From a virus, in IMG/VR virus record IMGVR_UViG_3300047172_000027, positions 1-59,237 of that record: a stretch of 59,237 bases of DNA; one strand, written 5' to 3'. The notes below the pieces were generated by a model. That model was not told the DNA's origin. It saw nothing but the letters and a program-made list of their open reading frames with translations, and made no database searches. A program made the translations under genes and the position numbers. The stretch's first letter is position 1, and each line of letters opens with the position of its first letter. Positions 55,771 to 59,237 of this stretch are shown here, piece by piece.

Positions 55771-55904
55771 AAAACGTTCTTGTCGCAAGCGCCCCCGGCA
55801 TTTTGATTTCTTCTCTCAAACCGTAGCCACGCTACGATAACCAGCGTCAGCCCAAAACCGACCCCTGAAGGCGGCGAGAAAGCACGAGGCGCAAAGGTGC
55901 AATA

Positions 55905-57149
55905 ATGCGTACATCCCTATCCGGTCCTGTAATCCTTTACGGGAACGACAATCCCCAGCAGATCAGCGAAACTGACTCTGGTCCGAACATCGACTACCAG
56001 GCCAATGCCGTACTCGACTCTCGCTACGTTTCGCAGGTAACTGCGGCTGGCGAAGGAGCACAAGCAGGCATCCTTTGCTGGTCAAACCCTGTTGAGATGG
56101 AGCTTCTGAGCTACGTCCCGGCAGCGGCCAACGCCGCCAACATCGCCGCCGCTCAGTCGCCGACAGTGGGCGGATTCTTCACGCTCGCGACAAGCAGCAC
56201 CAACGCAGTCTGCGCGAACATCCCGCTGGTCCCTCAAGGTACCGCGATTCAGCCGACGGCGACCACAATCCCTGTCCTGGCTTTGGACTTTGGCTTTGCT
56301 CAGGTCACCACGACCACGGCGGCGGGCACGGCGAACATTCTCACGATTACTGGTCCTTCTCCGACCGGTTACACCTCGACCGCCACCTACGGTTCGCGTT
56401 TTTTCTACCCGGGTCAGCGCATCCTGGTAGGCGGCGCGGGCAACGCCGCGGGCACGGTTCCGCTGTCCACCATCGTTCTAGCGACCGACCGTTACGCAGC
56501 CCCGGGCTACGCGGTGCAGGCCGCTGGCACGGTACTGATTGCAAACAACGCGCTCTTCGCGGGCACCAACCTTCCGGTCGGCACCAGCGATCAAGAGTAC
56601 GGCGTCGCCGTCAAGCCGGTCGTCAAAGCTGGCGCGGCTCGCGTCTATGATCCGGCGCAGATGGGCACACGTCAGGTTATCGTCACCGCATCCGGCGCCT
56701 CCACGGGCACTGTTACCATTCGCGGTTACGACATATACGAGCAGCCGATGTCTGAAACACAGACCATTGTCGGCTCGGGTGTGACGGTTCCGAAAAAGGC
56801 TTTCGGCTACGTCTCCAGCGTCCAGCTGAACGTTGGCTCGACGCTGACGGGCACGCTTTCGGTGGGAACAAACAGCACCATCGGTCTACCGATCCGTGTT
56901 GACGAGTTTGAGTACGCCGGGATATTCGTCAGCGGCGCTCAGATTTTTTCAGCAACCGGACTCACGTTTGCCGACCAAACCCCGACGGCCACCTCTACCA
57001 CGGGCGACGTGCGTGGAACCTACACGATGCAGACGGCGCCGAACGGCACCACGAACCGTGTGGTGCTCTTCTACCAGAAGCCCATCGCGACAGCCAAGGT
57101 ATCCAGCAACATCGACTTCCGTGGCTTCACGGGCGTCACCAACGCTTAA
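55905..57149 (+). CDS. Large virion protein after the capsid
   Basis: 414 residues, beta-rich, Ala/Thr/Gly composition. SGPVILYGNDNPQQ at the start, YDIYEQPMSETQTI and a strand-rich second half. Position suggests a capsid-associated or tail protein; family not recognised. Confidence 0.6.
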   Translation: MRTSLSGPVILYGNDNPQQISETDSGPNIDYQANAVLDSRYVSQVTAAGEGAQAGILCWSNPVEMELLSYVPAAANAANIAAAQSPTVGGFFTLATSSTNAVCANIPLVPQGTAIQPTATTIPVLALDFGFAQVTTTTAAGTANILTITGPSPTGYTSTATYGSRFFYPGQRILVGGAGNAAGTVPLSTIVLATDRYAAPGYAVQAAGTVLIANNALFAGTNLPVGTSDQEYGVAVKPVVKAGAARVYDPAQMGTRQVIVTASGASTGTVTIRGYDIYEQPMSETQTIVGSGVTVPKKAFGYVSSVQLNVGSTLTGTLSVGTNSTIGLPIRVDEFEYAGIFVSGAQIFSATGLTFADQTPTATSTTGDVRGTYTMQTAPNGTTNRVVLFYQKPIATAKVSSNIDFRGFTGVTNA

Positions 57150-57162
57150 TACGGAGAACATC

Positions 57163-57318
57163 ATGTCCTTAGTATTTAATTTCCCTGTCGGTTTGGTTTT
57201 CGGCGCGGTCGCCGCGGTTGTCTCTTCCAAGGTCTACTCCTGGGTAAAATCCAAGGTAGTCGCCCCGGTGGAGACGAAAGTCGCCTCAGTGGAGAGCGCC
57301 GTCGAAAAGAAGGCGTAA
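57163..57318 (+). CDS. 51-residue membrane protein
   Basis: GGAGAACATC before the ATG. NFPVGLVFGAVAAVVSS is a membrane helix, followed by a helical tail (WVKSKVVAPVETKVASVESA). May be a small virion or membrane peptide. Confidence 0.6.
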   Translation: MSLVFNFPVGLVFGAVAAVVSSKVYSWVKSKVVAPVETKVASVESAVEKKA

Positions 57319-57321
57319 GCC

Positions 57322-57669
57322 GTGAAGCTTACCCAGAACAGCTACGTCATCACTGGGGTAGGCAACTCCCCGCTGATACCTCTCGACACGCACGTCAACC
57401 CGGTCGAGGTGTTTGGCTCGATCATCGACGGTGGCGCTTCTACGTATGCGGTTCATTACACCACCGCTGATGTATTTGCGCCAGGATACAGCGCAGCGGC
57501 TGATGCGATTCTTAACTCAAGCACCATCCCTACCGGGCCGACGACCGGCAGCAAGCCGTTCAATTTCAGCGCCGCTGGCGCCACCGCGATCCAACTCCAG
57601 GTCACCGTAGGTCCCGCAACGGTCACGCTTGGCCCAGTATTCCAGTCTGACAACACTTTGGGCGCATAA
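57322..57669 (+). CDS. Small beta-rich virion protein
   Basis: 115 residues from GTG. ITGVGNSPLIPLDTHVNP and AIQLQVTVGPATVTLGPVFQ are strand-like. Likely structural; three bases after the gene before. Confidence 0.6.
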   Translation: MKLTQNSYVITGVGNSPLIPLDTHVNPVEVFGSIIDGGASTYAVHYTTADVFAPGYSAAADAILNSSTIPTGPTTGSKPFNFSAAGATAIQLQVTVGPATVTLGPVFQSDNTLGA

Positions 57670-57704
57670 GCGGCAGTTAAAAGGCAGTATGATAAAATTG
57701 ACGT

Positions 57705-58142
57705 ATGCCAAAAGCCAAGGATGCGTCAAAGAGATTTTTCACCGGGGTACCATGTAAGCATGGTCACATATCGGAGCGATGGACCAACAATGGACGTTGC
57801 ATCGAATGCCGGATGAATTATCAGGGAACCAGGAAAGACTACTATCGGCGCAAGGGTCGAGAGGCTTACTGGAATGATCCAGACAGAAAACAAAAAACCC
57901 TGGACAACACCAGGAAGCAGCGCGGACTACCACAGCCGGAAAGACCGCCGCCAGCACACTGCGAATTGTGCGGCAAAAAATCAACCAGGAATTTATGCCT
58001 GGATCACGACCACCAAAACGGCAGGTTTCGCGGCTGGCTATGCGGCAATTGCAATAGCGGTCTCGGTAAGCTTGGCGACACATCGGAAGCACTAATGAAA
58101 GCACTCGCTTACTTGGACAGGGCGTCACAGTCATGGCGGTGA
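57705..58142 (+). CDS. HNH endonuclease (EndoVII-like)
   Basis: 145 residues. FFTGVPCKHGHISERWTNNG and CIECRMNYQ form the head; HCELCGKKS, LDHDHQNGRFRGWLC and NCNSGLGKL give the HNH core, with LGDTSEALMKALAYLDRA at the end. Between two structural genes. A TATGAT at 57688-57693 close to the ATG, with no ribosome binding site, could give a nearly leaderless message. Overlaps the next gene by 10 bases. Confidence 0.85.
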   Translation: MPKAKDASKRFFTGVPCKHGHISERWTNNGRCIECRMNYQGTRKDYYRRKGREAYWNDPDRKQKTLDNTRKQRGLPQPERPPPAHCELCGKKSTRNLCLDHDHQNGRFRGWLCGNCNSGLGKLGDTSEALMKALAYLDRASQSWR

Positions 58143-59237
58143 CCTATGTGAAAGACTTCTCCTTCCCCTCCGACTTTGGATTTTCCAAGAACGGCAGCGC
58201 TAGCGTCCCAGGAAAAGCCAAAGGGGGCCGCGCAACGACCCCACAAGCTTACCGCGAGGGCGGCAAGGTCCAGCCTGCGCAGTCGAAGTACTCCGGTCAC
58301 GTCGCCAAGTCTGACGCCAAGCCGATGTCGGGTGCCGGGGCCAAGAATCTCTCCTACGGCAAAGCTTCGATGCCCGCCAAGACCACGATGGAAAAGAGCA
58401 GCGGCATGCAGTCCCCGGCATTCAAGTCGGGCGGCAAGGCAGAGCGCAATGCGTCGATGATGAAGTCGCACATGGCGCGCCGCGCGAACGGTGGCGCGGC
58501 AACTGCCGAAGCCCCGGTTCCCATGGGCAAGAAATCCAGCTGGAACAAAGACGACGCCGTCAGCCCGGGAAGCTTCAAACGCACCCCGCCGAAGCAAGGC
58601 GCCAAGAACCCTGAATCCGCACGCGACAAGTTCGCCGCGAAGACCGCAGAGCCTGCCACCAAGCAAGAGGGCGACGTTGAGCGCATGAGCGGCTGGTCCG
58701 ACTTCAAGAAGGGCGGCAAGGTAACGAAAAAGAAAATGGGCGGCGGTGTTCAAGACCGTTACGAGTCCAGCGACGGCTCAGGCTCTATGTCCAAGGACAA
58801 GACCGGCACCTCGAAGAAGATCAAAGGCACCCCAGCGTACAATTCGGGTGGTCGCATCAAGAGCATGGGCAAGTACGCGCACGGCGGCAAGGTCTGGAAA
58901 GACGGCAGTACTCAGAAACCCGGCGGCGACGCCAAGTACGAAAAGGCCGCGGGAACTCCGAAGCGGGACCACTTGTCGACCAAGGGCGAAGTCGAATCCG
59001 GCAAAGCAACCGGCAAGAGCACCGCACCCGCGCAGGGCGAGAAGCGCATGGCCCAAGGTGGCCTAAGCCGCGCCACCAGCCCGAAGCGAAACGCCGCGAT
59101 TCACGCGAAGTCTCGCAAAGTATCTCCTGGCGCCTCGCTGGGCGCATTGGCGAGCGTTCTGGGCGGCGCGGGCGTACCGCATCAGCCGAGCGCACCGGGC
59201 ATGGGTCCGTCGCCTCCTGGGATGGCACCTGGGATGG
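58133..59237 (+). CDS. Gly/Lys-rich virion protein with repeated GG[KSR]V motifs (5' part)
   Basis: 368 residues to the window end, about 409 after wrapping to 147. Basic and low complexity, with YREGGKV, FKSGGKA, RANGGAA, FKKGGKV, YNSGGRI, YAHGGKV and MAQGGLS spaced through it and a Pro/Gly/Met tail. Probably intrinsically disordered and DNA-associated inside the head. The ATG overlaps the HNH end. Confidence 0.65.
   Translation, partial: MAVTYVKDFSFPSDFGFSKNGSASVPGKAKGGRATTPQAYREGGKVQPAQSKYSGHVAKSDAKPMSGAGAKNLSYGKASMPAKTTMEKSSGMQSPAFKSGGKAERNASMMKSHMARRANGGAATAEAPVPMGKKSSWNKDDAVSPGSFKRTPPKQGAKNPESARDKFAAKTAEPATKQEGDVERMSGWSDFKKGGKVTKKKMGGGVQDRYESSDGSGSMSKDKTGTSKKIKGTPAYNSGGRIKSMGKYAHGGKVWKDGSTQKPGGDAKYEKAAGTPKRDHLSTKGEVESGKATGKSTAPAQGEKRMAQGGLSRATSPKRNAAIHAKSRKVSPGASLGALASVLGGAGVPHQPSAPGMGPSPPGMAPGM
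59216..59237. repeat. Terminal direct overlap, right copy
   Basis: Identical to bases 1-22, in the same reading frame. Confidence 0.8.

Noticed and set aside
1-59237. Temperate lifestyle genes (integrase, CI-like repressor, attachment site)
   Set aside because: None recognised; the only stand-alone small HTH gene (39412) is not repressor-like in length or context.

Overview
The window looks like the complete genome of a tailed phage with podovirus-type (P22/T7-like) tail parts. The last 22 bases repeat the first 22, and the reading frame that runs off the right end continues in phase at base 1 to a stop at 145-147. The natural map is therefore a circle of about 59.2 kb, cut inside one gene. 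No plasmid, chromosomal or prophage-integration genes were seen: no integrase, repressor, DNA polymerase or RNA polymerase. GC is moderately high, the host-facing genes are of proteobacterial type, and the neighbourhood recalls uncultured freshwater podoviruses; the host assignment is inference only.

Layout. (1) 1-17434, plus strand: tail, fibre and lysis genes (two adaptor-like proteins, glycine-rich and fibre-like proteins, GH108 endolysin, two holin-like membrane proteins, tail hub), then a run of large low-complexity internal virion proteins. (2) 17566-23306, plus: a tight trio of SPFH/Band-7 protein, HTH-metallophosphatase and a 1369-residue multidomain polyvalent-type protein. (3) 23303-28899, minus: small membrane, exported and zinc-ribbon proteins, then nucleotide-pool genes (dATP/dGTP diphosphohydrolase-like, MazG), a DUF1367 protein and an SSB with a classical acidic IPF tip. 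(4) 28900-29156: divergent control region. (5) 29157-35874, plus: replication and recombination (replisome-organiser-like, helicase-loader-like, CHC2 zinc protein, DnaB/gp4-like helicase, HNH, Ref-like and VRR-NUC nucleases, RNA ligase, RecB-like exonuclease) and many tiny genes. (6) 35994-45331, plus: an IPT-GH5 glycosidase, a hexapeptide-repeat protein and many small accessory genes with several sigma70-like promoters. (7) 45389-59237, plus: TerL, an FN3 protein with a strong -1 frameshift signal, portal, GroES-like protein, tRNA-Met, scaffold, decoration protein, major capsid protein and a Gly/Lys-rich protein that closes the circle.

The genes fit a headful-type podovirus that borrows the host replicase: its own organiser, helicase, SSB and nucleases prepare DNA, and TerS/TerL, portal, scaffold and capsid package it. 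Several large internal proteins share GG[KES]V-type motifs and may be ejected with the DNA. Three endonuclease-VII-like HNH genes and a GIY-YIG remnant sit at junctions between structural genes, as free-standing homing endonucleases do. The strongest unusual signals are the -1 frameshift cassette at 47298-47357, the hairpin that buries the ribosome binding site of the HNH gene at 55282, and the giant polyvalent protein at 19197-23306.
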